The notes: generated by a model from the sequence alone, not told the origin. DNA of 36,893 nt from Pseudoalteromonas lipolytica (GCF_900116435.1 NZ_FPAZ01000026.1:1-36893); one strand, 5' to 3'. Numbered from the stretch's first letter, positions 18,190 to 26,488 are shown. Numbers and translations: made by a program.

Positions 18190-19355
18190 CAGGATGCCCC
18201 TTTTACAAGGCTGTCTTTAATTGCCACGGTATCGCCATCTTTTAATGAACTAAGCGGTCTTGCAGGACCAATCACAATGCGCTCACCCACCGTTACACCC
18301 TGTGTTATCGCTTGCTCTATATCTGATGAAATTCCCACCTTAACAGGCGATTTAGTGACGGTGTTATCGGCGTTTAGCTTCCATACAAAGTAGGTATCAT
18401 CTTCCTTTTGAATTGCTTCAATGGGGAGTTTTAAACCATTTTCGGTAATGCTTGTGGCAATTTCAGCTCGGCAACTCATACCAGCATAAAGTTGACGCTC
18501 AGTGGCATCAAGCAGCACTTTGACTTTAAACGATAGCCCTTGCGAACCTGGTTGGTTTTTTGCTGAAGTGCCAATGTTTATGACTTTTCCTGTAAAGGGT
18601 TGATTAGGGTAGGCTGCGGCATAAATGTCGGCATGTTGATTTAACTTTATGCCAGCAATATCAGTTTCATCAACCCGTAACTCCGCTAAAATTGCACTGG
18701 GGTCGGCGACTAGCATTAGGTCTGAACCAATAATGTTTGTCGTACCGGCTATCACGGTTTCACCTTCTTTAATGTTGACCGAAGCGAGTAGCCCACTCAT
18801 GGGAGCGCGAAACACACTTTTATTTAAACGGTCTTCGGCAATCAGTAACGACGCTTGTGCTTGATGATAGGCTTCACGTTTCGCTTCAATATCAATTTCG
18901 GCTAAATCACGCGCGTTTTGTAGGTTTTCATACACTTCTTGGCCTGCAAGCCCGACTTCATAGAGCTCTTTTTGTCGACTTAATTGTCGCTCAATATTTT
19001 TCAGGCGTGTTTCGCTGTGTTTAATATCAATCTCGGTTGCACGCAACACCGCTTTGTTTCGCGCCACCTCAGATTCAAATGCAGTGGTATCAAGGCGCAT
19101 TAAAATATCGCCTTCGGTGACACTTTCACCTTCTTCAACAAATACCTTCGCAACCCGCCCAGTGACTTCTGAGCGTAACTGTACTTGGGTGTTAAATACC
19201 AGATTACCAGAGGCCAAAATTGAATCAGCAATACTACCTTGTTCAACGTTTGCTACATGCATTTCAGGCACTTTTTTGCTGTTTGTTATTTGCTTAGATA
19301 TGAGTAATGCTGCAAATGCCGTGATAGCAAGGCCAATAATGATGGCTTTTTTCAT
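18189..19355 (-). CDS. MacA-like periplasmic adaptor (HlyD family)
   Basis: A 388-residue adaptor with an N-terminal membrane anchor (KKAIIIGLAITAFAALLI), a lipoyl half with VTGRVAKVFVEEGESVTEG, a helical hairpin (about 90-165), the second half SGLLASVNIKEGETV, and beta-barrel and membrane-proximal domains. The ATG at 19355 is preferred to 19385 because AAGGAAG precedes it and the anchor then begins at residue 2. It lies upstream of the ATPase and permease in one minus-strand operon. It should connect the MacB-like pump to an outer-membrane channel, which is not encoded here. Confidence 0.9.
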   Translation of the reverse strand: MKKAIIIGLAITAFAALLISKQITNSKKVPEMHVANVEQGSIADSILASGNLVFNTQVQLRSEVTGRVAKVFVEEGESVTEGDILMRLDTTAFESEVARNKAVLRATEIDIKHSETRLKNIERQLSRQKELYEVGLAGQEVYENLQNARDLAEIDIEAKREAYHQAQASLLIAEDRLNKSVFRAPMSGLLASVNIKEGETVIAGTTNIIGSDLMLVADPSAILAELRVDETDIAGIKLNQHADIYAAAYPNQPFTGKVINIGTSAKNQPGSQGLSFKVKVLLDATERQLYAGMSCRAEIATSITENGLKLPIEAIQKEDDTYFVWKLNADNTVTKSPVKVGISSDIEQAITQGVTVGERIVIGPARPLSSLKDGDTVAIKDSLVKGAS

Positions 19356-19402
19356 GTTACTTCCTTGTGGGAATAAGAGCGGCAATGCCGCTCATTTGAT
19401 AG

Positions 19403-20113
19403 CTAGATGATTGCAATAACTGTCCAAATACCGTAGATCGCGATACTGGGTAGGGCAGCAAACAGGAGTGCTTTATTAAAGTTGAAGTTAGTCCAACACT
19501 TTAAACCGACTGCCGCTAGTACAATGCCCCAGATAGAGAAAATGTTTAGGCTTTCAAGCATGGTATAAAAAGGATGACCGACCTCAAGGCCGATGAGCAA
19601 TTGATTGATTGAGGCATAATTAAAGAGGGTTGGTGAAAGCTGGTTGTTGCTGGCAGTTAAAACGAGGATCAATATACCCAAGCTTGAAATAACCATTGGC
19701 ATCATGGTCCACACGCCAAACCCATACCACGCACCGTAACTATAGTTAGCCTCTGGATCTTGCTTTGATACAAATAGGTAGTAACCCGCCATCAATGCAT
19801 TAATAACAGCTAAGCCAATAATACCACCAAAGAGCGCAAACCATACCTGCATATCAAGCGTTTGCTCCATGCTTTGACGGATCATTTTTTGCTCAGCAAT
19901 TGTGGCATCAACACTGGCTGCAGCGACTTGCTGATCGATTAAAAACTGAGGATCTGCTTTGTTATAAAAAGCGAGCATACTTGCCGCGAGCATGCCTGCA
20001 AGTAATATGAAAGCAACAAAAGACCAGCCTTTTGCCTCCTTCACTCCATTAAACGCTTTGCTTGGGCTGATAAAAATATCAACTAGTGCTGTCACTGCAT
20101 TCGACGATTTCAT
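19403..20113 (-). CDS. YIP1-family membrane protein
   Basis: A 236-residue integral membrane protein. An N-terminal amphipathic motif (VDIFISPSKAFNGVKEAKGW) is typical of bacterial Yip1-domain proteins, followed by about five hydrophobic segments (about 30-48, 85-110, 130-155, 190-205, 215-234). It begins the YIP1-MacA-ATPase-permease operon, 47 bp upstream of the adaptor. The role of bacterial YIP1 proteins is unknown; a link to the adjacent exporter is inferred from position. Confidence 0.8.
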   Translation of the reverse strand: MKSSNAVTALVDIFISPSKAFNGVKEAKGWSFVAFILLAGMLAASMLAFYNKADPQFLIDQQVAAASVDATIAEQKMIRQSMEQTLDMQVWFALFGGIIGLAVINALMAGYYLFVSKQDPEANYSYGAWYGFGVWTMMPMVISSLGILILVLTASNNQLSPTLFNYASINQLLIGLEVGHPFYTMLESLNIFSIWGIVLAAVGLKCWTNFNFNKALLFAALPSIAIYGIWTVIAII

Positions 20114-20282
20114 TATTATTCCTTGTTAAGTAACATTTATTTTTAGGTACTAAAATACCCTGATTTATTATTAATTAGAAGTCTGATTTGTAACTATATG
20201 TTAACAGTTGTGAATAGGGAAATTGTGTTATTCTTTAAAGAGTAAGATAGGTGGAATAATCAAGATTAAGTAGGTATATATA

Positions 20283-21176
20283 GTGAATAACAATGTGCGT
20301 TGTATTGATGAATTAGTACTGGGATTTTGGCGCTTGCTAGATTGGCAAATATCACCACAGCAATGCTTAAGCTTTTTAGAGCAAGCCATTGAAGTAGGGG
20401 TTACACACACTGACCATGCTGATATTTATGGTGAATACGGCTGCGAAGCTGAATTTGGTAAAGCGTTACAATTAAAGCCGAGTATTCGTGATGAAATAAA
20501 AATAATCACTAAATGTGGAATTAAACCCGCATTTCCCAGTTTAGGCTTGCAAGGCAAAGCGAATCATTATGACTCGAGTGCAGCACATATCATCGCATCC
20601 GCTCAGCAATCGCTTAAACACTTTAATACCGACCGATTAGATGTGTTATTGATCCATCGCCCTGATTATTTAATGAATGCAGATGAAGTAGCTGAAGCAT
20701 TCAATACTTTAAAAGCAAATGGTGATGTTATTGACTTTGGTGTTTCAAACTTCACGCCGTCACAACTCAGCTTACTGCAGTCCCGTTTAGACTTTGATTT
20801 AGTCACGAATCAAATAGAGTTTTCGCCTTATGAGATGAAAGCGCTTGATGATGGGACTTTGGATCAATGCCAATTACTTGATATTAAACCCATGCTTTGG
20901 TCACCTTTAGCGGGCGGGCGTTTATTTTCAAATGACGATGAAAAAGCAGTGCGTTTGCGTGCGGTGTTGGAGCAAGTTGGCAACGAAATTGGAGCCAGCT
21001 CTATCGATCAAGTTGTGTATACTTGGTTACTCATGCACCCAAGTTTGCCATCGGTAGTATTGGGTACAGGCAACATTGCCCGGGTTAAATCAGCCGTCGC
21101 AGCGAAAGAATTCACGATGAATCGTGAGCAATGGTATCGTATTTGGCAAGGCTCTACAGGCCACAGTGTGCCATAA
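20283..21176 (+). CDS. Aldo/keto reductase (YdhF-like)
   Basis: A 297-residue NADPH-dependent TIM-barrel oxidoreductase. The catalytic residues are seen as Asp44 and Tyr49 in THTDHADIYG, Lys77 in IITKCGI and His in LLIHRPD. The cofactor-binding C-terminal part has SPLAGGRLF and the VVLGTGNIARVKSAV block. The N-terminal GFWRLLDWQ matches the YdhF subgroup. The start is GTG at 20283, preceded by only a weak site (GTAGG). The gene stands alone on the plus strand between two minus-strand units, with a terminator shared downstream. The natural substrate is unknown. Confidence 0.9.
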   Translation: MNNNVRCIDELVLGFWRLLDWQISPQQCLSFLEQAIEVGVTHTDHADIYGEYGCEAEFGKALQLKPSIRDEIKIITKCGIKPAFPSLGLQGKANHYDSSAAHIIASAQQSLKHFNTDRLDVLLIHRPDYLMNADEVAEAFNTLKANGDVIDFGVSNFTPSQLSLLQSRLDFDLVTNQIEFSPYEMKALDDGTLDQCQLLDIKPMLWSPLAGGRLFSNDDEKAVRLRAVLEQVGNEIGASSIDQVVYTWLLMHPSLPSVVLGTGNIARVKSAVAAKEFTMNREQWYRIWQGSTGHSVP

Positions 21177-21194
21177 TTTTAAAGTGCGCTTTAA

Positions 21195-21218
21195 CGAGAA
21201 AAGGGCCTTTCGGCCCTT
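21195..21218 (-). terminator. Terminator of the TorF-type porin gene (possibly bidirectional)
   Basis: A 7-bp perfect stem (AAGGGCC/GGCCCTT) with a 4-nt loop lies between the convergent AKR and porin genes. Read on the minus strand it is followed by TTTTCT, so it best serves the porin; the plus-strand side lacks a clear T run. Confidence 0.8.
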
Positions 21219-21246
21219 CGTGTTGCAGCAAGTAACACATTCTTTT

Positions 21247-21924
21247 TTAAAGCGTAAAGTCAACTGCGTAAGCGACATACACTTTTACATCAGAGCCATC
21301 AATGTCTGTGTCAGACACGCCAAATGTAAAGCCGTCTTTTGACACAGAAACACCGTAGTCAATGATATTATCATCACCAATGAAATCGCCTGAGTAATGA
21401 CCCAGATGAAGAGCCATTTCTGCACCGGTACTGCCAACTGGGAAGCTATAGTCAGCATTTAAGTATAAAGAATCTCCAAAATCTGTACCGTCACCGCTGG
21501 CTGCTGATGTAGCAAGGATTGCAGCACCAAAAGTGAAACTACCCATGCTGATGCTACCGTAGATCTCTGAAAAGTCAGCGTCAGTATAAGATGCTGCATC
21601 AGGGTAAGCATAATAAATGTAGCCAACATCGTAGCTAAATGTTTCATTGATATCACCGCCAAAACCTGCATAAAGGTCTAGCTCGTAAGTCATGTCGTCA
21701 GCCCAGCTGGCATTCGATACCCAAGTACCTGCGTAAAAGCCAGATTCACTTGCGTAATCAATACCGCCCTGAATTGCAGCATCACCCCCAGTTTGCTCTT
21801 GACCACGCCATAAATAGTTTGAAGTAGCCGCAGCGTTTGCTGTTACTTCTGCATAACTATATGTTGAGCTCAAAGTTAATAGCGCAATGGCGCTTGCTAC
21901 GACCGTTTTTTTTAGTTTTAGCAT
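21247..21924 (-). CDS. TorF-family putative outer-membrane porin
   Basis: A 225-residue protein with a signal peptide cleaved after SYA (near residue 25) and mature start EVTANAAATSNYLWRGQEQT, the hallmark of the TorF/Gcw_chp family. The rest is a series of short amphipathic beta strands with acidic loops (DIDGSDVK) and ends YVAYAVDFTL. Members are thought to be small beta-barrel porins; several lie near glnK-amtB in other proteobacteria. A strong sigma-54-type promoter is present about 100 bp upstream, which fits nitrogen or stress control. Substrate unknown. Confidence 0.88.
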   Translation of the reverse strand: MLKLKKTVVASAIALLTLSSTYSYAEVTANAAATSNYLWRGQEQTGGDAAIQGGIDYASESGFYAGTWVSNASWADDMTYELDLYAGFGGDINETFSYDVGYIYYAYPDAASYTDADFSEIYGSISMGSFTFGAAILATSAASGDGTDFGDSLYLNADYSFPVGSTGAEMALHLGHYSGDFIGDDNIIDYGVSVSKDGFTFGVSDTDIDGSDVKVYVAYAVDFTL

Positions 21925-22022
21925 GTTTCTCGTATCCTGTTGTTATGTTGATTTGCCCCATTTCAGATTGCAGTCTGGTTATTATTTGAGGACAGTTTTT
22001 ATGTGTTGTCTGGATACGATGT

Positions 22023-22039
22023 AGCACTGGTTGTGCCAA
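22023..22039 (-). promoter_or_regulatory. Predicted sigma-54 promoter of the TorF-type porin
   Basis: The minus strand reads TTGGCACAACCAGTGCT. It has the invariant GG and GC with exactly 10 bp between them, and matches the consensus YTGGCACGRNNNTTGCW at all but two fixed positions. The start site would fall near 22012, giving an 88-nt leader before the porin ATG. Confidence 0.75.
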
Positions 22040-22152
22040 GTTAATTCTGAAAGGGATATTTTATGTTTAACTGCTTTAAAAACAGCCTTTTAAGCGTGTT
22101 ATTTTTTAAAGTTTAGATTTATTTGAATTGTTCATGCGCACACCTGTGGTGC

Positions 22153-22192
22153 AAAAAATAACCCGGTTGCACAATCGCGAAGCAACCAGGTT
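22153..22192 (-). terminator. Terminator of the 388-residue unknown gene
   Basis: On the minus strand AACCTGGTTGC pairs with GCAACCGGGTT (11 bp, one wobble) across an 11-nt loop and is followed by ATTTTTT. It begins about 20 bp after the stop codon at 22212. Confidence 0.88.
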
Positions 22193-22211
22193 TTTCTTGT
22201 TTGATAGAGAC

Positions 22212-23378
22212 TTAGCCAAAAATGGCACGCATTAGGCTGATTGTTTCTTCAACGCTACGTCCTTTTTCAACTTCGCTGACGATAGAGTCTCGTTTTGTTT
22301 TTATATGCTCGGGGATATCGTCACTTGCAAGCGCGCGGTCTACTAAAATCTCAGCAGACTCTTTGCCGCGACGCACCGTCTTTTTACCTGCTGAGCTCGT
22401 TGTACTCTTAGGCTTGTTTAACAACTTAATATAATTAGAGTTATCTGCGGTGCTCTTATCTGCATAATAGAAGAAGCTCGGTAATAGGGCTTTGATTTCA
22501 ACTAAAGATTGCTCAAGCTCATTTGCTGCACTGGCCATTTTGAACCAAGGCATGCTATGAATTGCAGTAACCACGTCTTGCCAATAACGTTCAAAATCAC
22601 GGTTGTTTAATTTAGGAACTCCCAACGAAGCGCAAAGCGCATCAAGCTTACTATTTGTAATAGGCGTAAATACATCAGGGCGGCGCATTGCTAATAAGCG
22701 CGTTGCAGGCGCAAGCGTTGGTTTCTCTTCGCTGCCTGTAAAGGCCATAAAGTAAGCAACCATAAAATGTTGATAGTGTTCTTGTGTCACATCGCCTTCT
22801 AGGGGAATGTGCGCTAGGGCTTCGTCAAAAGCCGCAGGCAGGTCGCTCAGCATTTGATGGAACCCTTTGGCGCTTTTGGTTGAAGCAAACCATTCAACAT
22901 CAAAGTTATAGCTACTTGGGTCAAGAGAAGCCGTGTGTTTGCCTGCAAAAGCCAAGCGGTCTTCTGGAATCATTTCTTTTAAAGTTTGTGATTTAATTGC
23001 GCCAATGTAGTTTGCTAAACGTAATTGCTCATCAAGCGCAATGAGCTCTCTATGTTGCTCAATAAAGCCTGTAACGACAGGCCAAGGTGCAACGCGCAGC
23101 GTTTTCAATTGCAAGAAGCTAATGGCAGAGATCAGTAAGTCGTGAAGTTTTTTTAATGTCGGTAACTGCTTATCTTCTAATAAATCATAGTTAATACGAT
23201 CGCGGCTTGCACTGAGTAGCTCATAGCACCAACCTAAAAAGTCTTCTGGGTGGTTGTCTACTTTCACGGCCATTAGGTTGAGGCTTAGCTCTGAAGATTG
23301 CTTGAGAATATTTTGATAAATTTGACTTTCTTGCTCGCTAAGCGCCATTTTTGACGGTGAAATAAGCAGTTTCTTCAT
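22212..23378 (-). CDS. Unrecognised conserved-looking 388-residue cytoplasmic protein
   Basis: I do not recognise this gene. The protein has no signal peptide or membrane segment and looks mostly helical. It contains a central block with YFMAFTGSEEKPTLAPATRL followed by RRPDVFTPITNSKLDALCAS, then a WQDVVTAIHSMPWF helix. A Ser/Thr/Lys-rich linker (about residues 315-340, KPKSTTSSAGKKTVRRGKES) leads to a short C-terminal domain with IPEHIKTKRDSIVSEVEKGRSVEETISLM. The PDVF.PITNSK block vaguely recalls the N-terminal regions of McrB-like restriction proteins, but this is not firm. The ATG at 23378 is preferred because GGAGAG lies 10 nt upstream; a GTG at 23417 is possible. It has its own terminator, and an 18-bp palindrome lies 46 bp upstream, so it appears to be a single-gene unit. 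Confidence 0.6.
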   Translation of the reverse strand: MKKLLISPSKMALSEQESQIYQNILKQSSELSLNLMAVKVDNHPEDFLGWCYELLSASRDRINYDLLEDKQLPTLKKLHDLLISAISFLQLKTLRVAPWPVVTGFIEQHRELIALDEQLRLANYIGAIKSQTLKEMIPEDRLAFAGKHTASLDPSSYNFDVEWFASTKSAKGFHQMLSDLPAAFDEALAHIPLEGDVTQEHYQHFMVAYFMAFTGSEEKPTLAPATRLLAMRRPDVFTPITNSKLDALCASLGVPKLNNRDFERYWQDVVTAIHSMPWFKMASAANELEQSLVEIKALLPSFFYYADKSTADNSNYIKLLNKPKSTTSSAGKKTVRRGKESAEILVDRALASDDIPEHIKTKRDSIVSEVEKGRSVEETISLMRAIFG

Positions 23379-23423
23379 GCCTTGTAGACTCTCCAGTTTG
23401 ATATATTTTTTAGTCACTTTATT

Positions 23424-23441
23424 TTAGCTTAAATAAGCTAA
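23424..23441. promoter_or_regulatory. 18-bp perfect palindrome upstream of the unknown 388-residue gene
   Basis: TTAGCTTA and TAAGCTAA face each other across 2 bp. The site is 46 bp before the preferred ATG (23378), a position that suits an operator. The binding protein is unknown. Confidence 0.45.
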
Positions 23442-23480
23442 CAGCAACAGGGGCGTGCATCATACCGAAGAATACATGGG

Positions 23481-23518
23481 ATGCAATCTTGATAAGTTAA
23501 ATCTGCACAAGATTGCAT
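23481..23518. repeat. 11-bp perfect inverted repeat (ATGCAATCTTG/CAAGATTGCAT)
   Basis: The arms at 23481-23491 and 23508-23518 are perfectly complementary with a 16-bp loop. The hairpin starts 10 bp beyond the stop codon of the XRE regulator. On the minus strand no T run follows, so it is not a standard terminator; it may stabilise the 3' end or be a protein site. Confidence 0.6.
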
Positions 23519-23527
23519 TTAAAGGCG

Positions 23528-23728
23528 TTAATCTGCTTCGTCTAGTGAAAATAATTGCTCGACAGTTGTATTAAACTGCCGGGCTATCTTTAATGCAATG
23601 ATCACTGAAGGCGTAAAGCGAGACGTTTCGACCGTACTAATTGTTTTACGTGAAACAGCGATAGCATCGGCTAGCTCTTGTTGCGAAAGCCCTGCGGCTT
23701 TGCGATATTTTGCAATATGATTTTGCAC
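23528..23728 (-). CDS. Small XRE/Cro-CI helix-turn-helix regulator
   Basis: A 66-residue protein that is almost only a helix-turn-helix domain: KYRKAAGLSQQELADAIAVSRKTISTVETSRFTPSVIIALKIARQF, followed by NTTVEQLFSLDE. This is the YozG/YgzD-like class of stand-alone regulators. It lies 8 bp after the gene for a small membrane protein on the same strand, a common pairing for this class. Three palindromic operator copies upstream of the pair suggest self-regulation. Confidence 0.88.
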   Translation of the reverse strand: MQNHIAKYRKAAGLSQQELADAIAVSRKTISTVETSRFTPSVIIALKIARQFNTTVEQLFSLDEAD

Positions 23729-23736
23729 TATTGCTC

Positions 23737-24156
23737 CTAGTCTCTACTTTGCCAAAGAATTGAGATGCCATATATTAAACTCATTTCAGCCAGGTAAAAG
23801 GTAGCCATCATGCTATGAGAAACATCTAAAGCTAACTCATCAGACAATAAATACACCGCACCCATACTAAAGAGTAAACCAAGTACAACATGTTTATAGG
23901 CAATGGTGTCAATCGTATTTAAAAACTCATCTTTATAAGTAAGGCGATATTTCATTTTCCATGTAAACCCACCTCTTATCACAAACATACAGAATGATCC
24001 CAGAAAAGCAGCACTGCCTAAAAACAACAAGGGGGCCGATGTTTGATTAAGCGCAGGGTAAACACTGATAATGAGTAGAGTGATCCCCATAAACACTGAA
24101 AACCATGCATTTTGGCTCATAAATTTCTCTTCCGTTTGGATATCTTGCTTTGACAT
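23737..24156 (-). CDS. Four-helix membrane protein paired with XRE regulator
   Basis: A 139-residue protein with four hydrophobic segments (about 15-35, 40-60, 83-103, 112-132) and a short basic loop (KMKYRLTYKDEF). It resembles the small membrane proteins (DUF2178-like in style) that are often encoded before YozG-like regulators; the exact family is not certain. AAGGAAG precedes the ATG by a normal distance. The gene is first in a two-gene operon whose promoter carries three repeated palindromes. No enzymatic motif is seen. Confidence 0.75.
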   Translation of the reverse strand: MSKQDIQTEEKFMSQNAWFSVFMGITLLIISVYPALNQTSAPLLFLGSAAFLGSFCMFVIRGGFTWKMKYRLTYKDEFLNTIDTIAYKHVVLGLLFSMGAVYLLSDELALDVSHSMMATFYLAEMSLIYGISILWQSRD

Positions 24157-24179
24157 AAATCTTCCTTTTAATTTTAATT

Positions 24180-24249
24180 GTAACCTCTAGGTATCAATGT
24201 AACCTTTGGGTATCATCTAGTCAACTATTTAATGTAACCTAAAGGTTTC
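24180..24249 (-). promoter_or_regulatory. Promoter with three palindromic operators of the membrane protein-XRE operon
   Basis: Three 16-bp copies of GTAACCTnnnGGTATC-type palindromes lie at 24180-24195, 24199-24214 and 24234-24249. A minus-strand promoter runs through them: -35 TTGACT at 24219-24224, a 17-bp spacer, and -10 TACATT at 24196-24201. Copy 2 fills the -10/spacer and copy 1 covers the expected start site, a classic repressor layout. The XRE protein encoded by this operon is the likely ligand (inference). Confidence 0.75.
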
Positions 24250-24380
24250 AAAATATTTCAGCGACGATTCATATTTGTCTACCTAAGCTTGCTGAATAGC
24301 CTTTTTATTTGTTTAGCAATGATTTTCGGCTTAACACCCGCTATGATATGAACAATGTTTGCCCATTTTTAAGGATGATT

Positions 24381-26324
24381 ATGAAAACCTTACTAAAGAT
24401 TATTGGTGTCATATTCGTATTACTAATTGCCTTAGTAATCGCCGCACCGTTTCTTATTCCAACTGATGCAATCTTTAACAAAGTCTCGCAGCAAGTTGAA
24501 CAAACGACGGGTCGAAGCCTCACCATTAACGGTGATAAAAAACTGTCGGTTTTCCCTTCGTTGAAGCTTGAACTGAATGATGTGCATTTTGCTAATATGC
24601 AAACGGGTTCACAAAAAGACATGGCAAGCATGCAACAGTTGGCCATTCATATTCCCTGGATGTCGCTTTTCGGTGGTGAGTTTAAACTTGATAAGTTCGT
24701 TATCAACGAGCCAACAATTTTGTTAGAAACTGATAAAAATGGCAAAGCTAACTGGCAGCTGTTTGATGGCGTAGCCGAACAACCAGAGACTGAGCAACAA
24801 AAGAGCTCAGGAGCTGTAAATTTGCCTGATAACTTTGATATTCAGTTAGGTGAAGTGGCAATTTATGGTGGAACCTTCACGTATCTAGATGGTAAAACAG
24901 GCGCAAAACAGCAGATCAGTGACTTAGAGCTAGCTATTTTACTCCCATCACTGCGTAAAACATTAGAGCTCAAAGGCGGGATTACCTATATGGGTGAGCG
25001 CTTTGAACTTGATGTAACCCTTGATACACCCGTGAAAGTGATTGAAGGAGCGACTTTTAATGTCAGTACAGAGGTTGATTCACGTTTGGTAGATATGACT
25101 TTTAAAGGTGCGATTGCTGAAATGGGTCAAGATGTACAAGGTCAATTGTCTATCAGTGGTGATTCGGTTAAAAATATTGCTAATTGGCAAGGTGTGGACT
25201 TAAATGCCAAAGACAATGCTTTTAATGCCTTTAATGTTAAAGGGGCCATGCATCTACAAGGTGACAAATTCAAACTAACAGAGCTTTTGGCAACATTAGA
25301 TGAATTACAAATCAAAGGTAAAAGCGACATTAACCTTGGTAATCGCTTAGCGGTCAATGCGGATATTGATTTAGGCATGCTCGACTTAAATCCGTACCTT
25401 CCAGAAGGCGTTGCAAAAGAGGCACAACCTTTACCTGCAGAAGATGCACCCGCTCAGCCTATCGTATGGGATGATACTAAAATTGATTTAAGTGGTTTAA
25501 ATGCCTTGGATGCGAGTGTAGTTGTTCGCTCAAGTGGTCTAAAAGCCAAGAAGATCACACTCGGTGAGAACCAATTCACTGTAAACCTTAAAAATGCTGT
25601 AGCGAAAGTAAGCCTAGACAAATTTGTTGCTTATGAGGGCAATGGTAAAGGTGTTATTACACTCAATGCAAAGCAAGCTCCTTATGCAATCTCAACTAAC
25701 TTCGCTTTAGATAAAATCGATGCGCAGCCATTATTAACTGACGCAGCAGGTTTTGATAAGTTAATGGGTAAAGGTTCATTAAACTGGAATTTAACGACAA
25801 CGGGTCAAAGCCAGAAAAGCTTTATTAATGCGTTGAATGGTAAATTAGCATTTGAATTTGCAGATGGGGCAGTTAAAGGCGCAAACATTGCTGAAATGGT
25901 CCGTAAAGCAAAAGAGCTAATCAAAGGTAACTTGGGGGCCGTATCAGAAGGTCTCGATACAGGCTTCGATAACTCTGAGCAAACAGATTTCTCAGCGTTA
26001 ACAGGCAGCTTTAATTTCACTAATGGGGTGGGTGAAAACCGTGACTTGTCATTATTAAGCCCGCTTATTCGTATTTCGGGGGCTGGTAAGGTGGATTTAC
26101 CGATGACCAACGTTGATTATCGTCTCGTGACAGGCATCGTTGATTCAATTGAAGGGCAAGGTACCACAGATGACAGCACAGGCTTTAAAATTCCACTGCG
26201 TATTAAAGGCCCATTCCATGATGTGGGTTATAGCCTCGATGTGAGTGATGCGGCCAAAGAAGAAGTGAAAGAAAAAGCGAAAGATAAAATAAAAGATAAG
26301 CTTAAAGGCTTATTTGGAAATTAA
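24381..26324 (+). CDS. AsmA-family protein
   Basis: A 647-residue envelope protein. An N-terminal membrane helix (LLKIIGVIFVLLIALVIAAPFLI) is followed by the AsmA N-terminal block (FNKVSQQVEQTTGRSLTINGD, LELNDVHFAN) and long beta-rich repeats, and by the C-terminal AsmA_2-type region with LDGLN-like turns, SFNFTNGVGENRDLSLLSPLIRISGAGKVDL and LRIKGPFHDVGYSLD. The C-terminus is a Lys-rich helix (KEKAKDKIKDKLKG). AsmA proteins are repeating-beta-groove proteins thought to move or influence phospholipids between membranes. The ATG at 24381 is chosen because AAGGATG precedes it and the membrane helix then starts at once; the frame stays open 24 codons further upstream. It stands alone before the ribosomal cluster. 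Confidence 0.9.
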   Translation: MKTLLKIIGVIFVLLIALVIAAPFLIPTDAIFNKVSQQVEQTTGRSLTINGDKKLSVFPSLKLELNDVHFANMQTGSQKDMASMQQLAIHIPWMSLFGGEFKLDKFVINEPTILLETDKNGKANWQLFDGVAEQPETEQQKSSGAVNLPDNFDIQLGEVAIYGGTFTYLDGKTGAKQQISDLELAILLPSLRKTLELKGGITYMGERFELDVTLDTPVKVIEGATFNVSTEVDSRLVDMTFKGAIAEMGQDVQGQLSISGDSVKNIANWQGVDLNAKDNAFNAFNVKGAMHLQGDKFKLTELLATLDELQIKGKSDINLGNRLAVNADIDLGMLDLNPYLPEGVAKEAQPLPAEDAPAQPIVWDDTKIDLSGLNALDASVVVRSSGLKAKKITLGENQFTVNLKNAVAKVSLDKFVAYEGNGKGVITLNAKQAPYAISTNFALDKIDAQPLLTDAAGFDKLMGKGSLNWNLTTTGQSQKSFINALNGKLAFEFADGAVKGANIAEMVRKAKELIKGNLGAVSEGLDTGFDNSEQTDFSALTGSFNFTNGVGENRDLSLLSPLIRISGAGKVDLPMTNVDYRLVTGIVDSIEGQGTTDDSTGFKIPLRIKGPFHDVGYSLDVSDAAKEEVKEKAKDKIKDKLKGLFGN

Positions 26325-26349
26325 TAAAAATTTAATTTAATCCTTAAAG

Positions 26350-26377
26350 CAGGGCGCATCGGCGCCCTGTTTGTTTT
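26350..26377 (+). terminator. Rho-independent terminator after the AsmA-family gene
   Basis: An 8-bp stem (CAGGGCGC/GCGCCCTG) with a 4-nt loop is followed by TTTGTTTT. It separates the asmA-type gene from the ribosomal protein operon. Confidence 0.92.
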
Positions 26378-26479
26378 ATAATCAATAACAAACCAGTAAA
26401 CGGTTGTAAGCCCACCTTGATATAGCGACCCTTTATTATAAATTAATTAAAAAATAACCTACCACTTCATTGCTATTGC

Positions 26480-26488
26480 TGATACAAT
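26480..26488 (+). promoter_or_regulatory. Candidate extended -10 promoter of the spc operon
   Basis: TGA followed by TACAAT forms an extended -10, with no good -35 at 16-18 bp. The discriminator that follows is GC-rich (TGCCCGCCC), as expected for growth-rate-controlled ribosomal promoters. The leader to rplN would be about 105 nt. Confidence 0.5.

Noticed and set aside
22135..22152. NtrC binding site upstream of the TorF promoter
   Set aside because: The CACC-TGT-GGTG dyad has a 3-bp rather than 5-bp centre, so it does not fit the NtrC consensus; kept only as a possible activator site in the sigma-54 finding.
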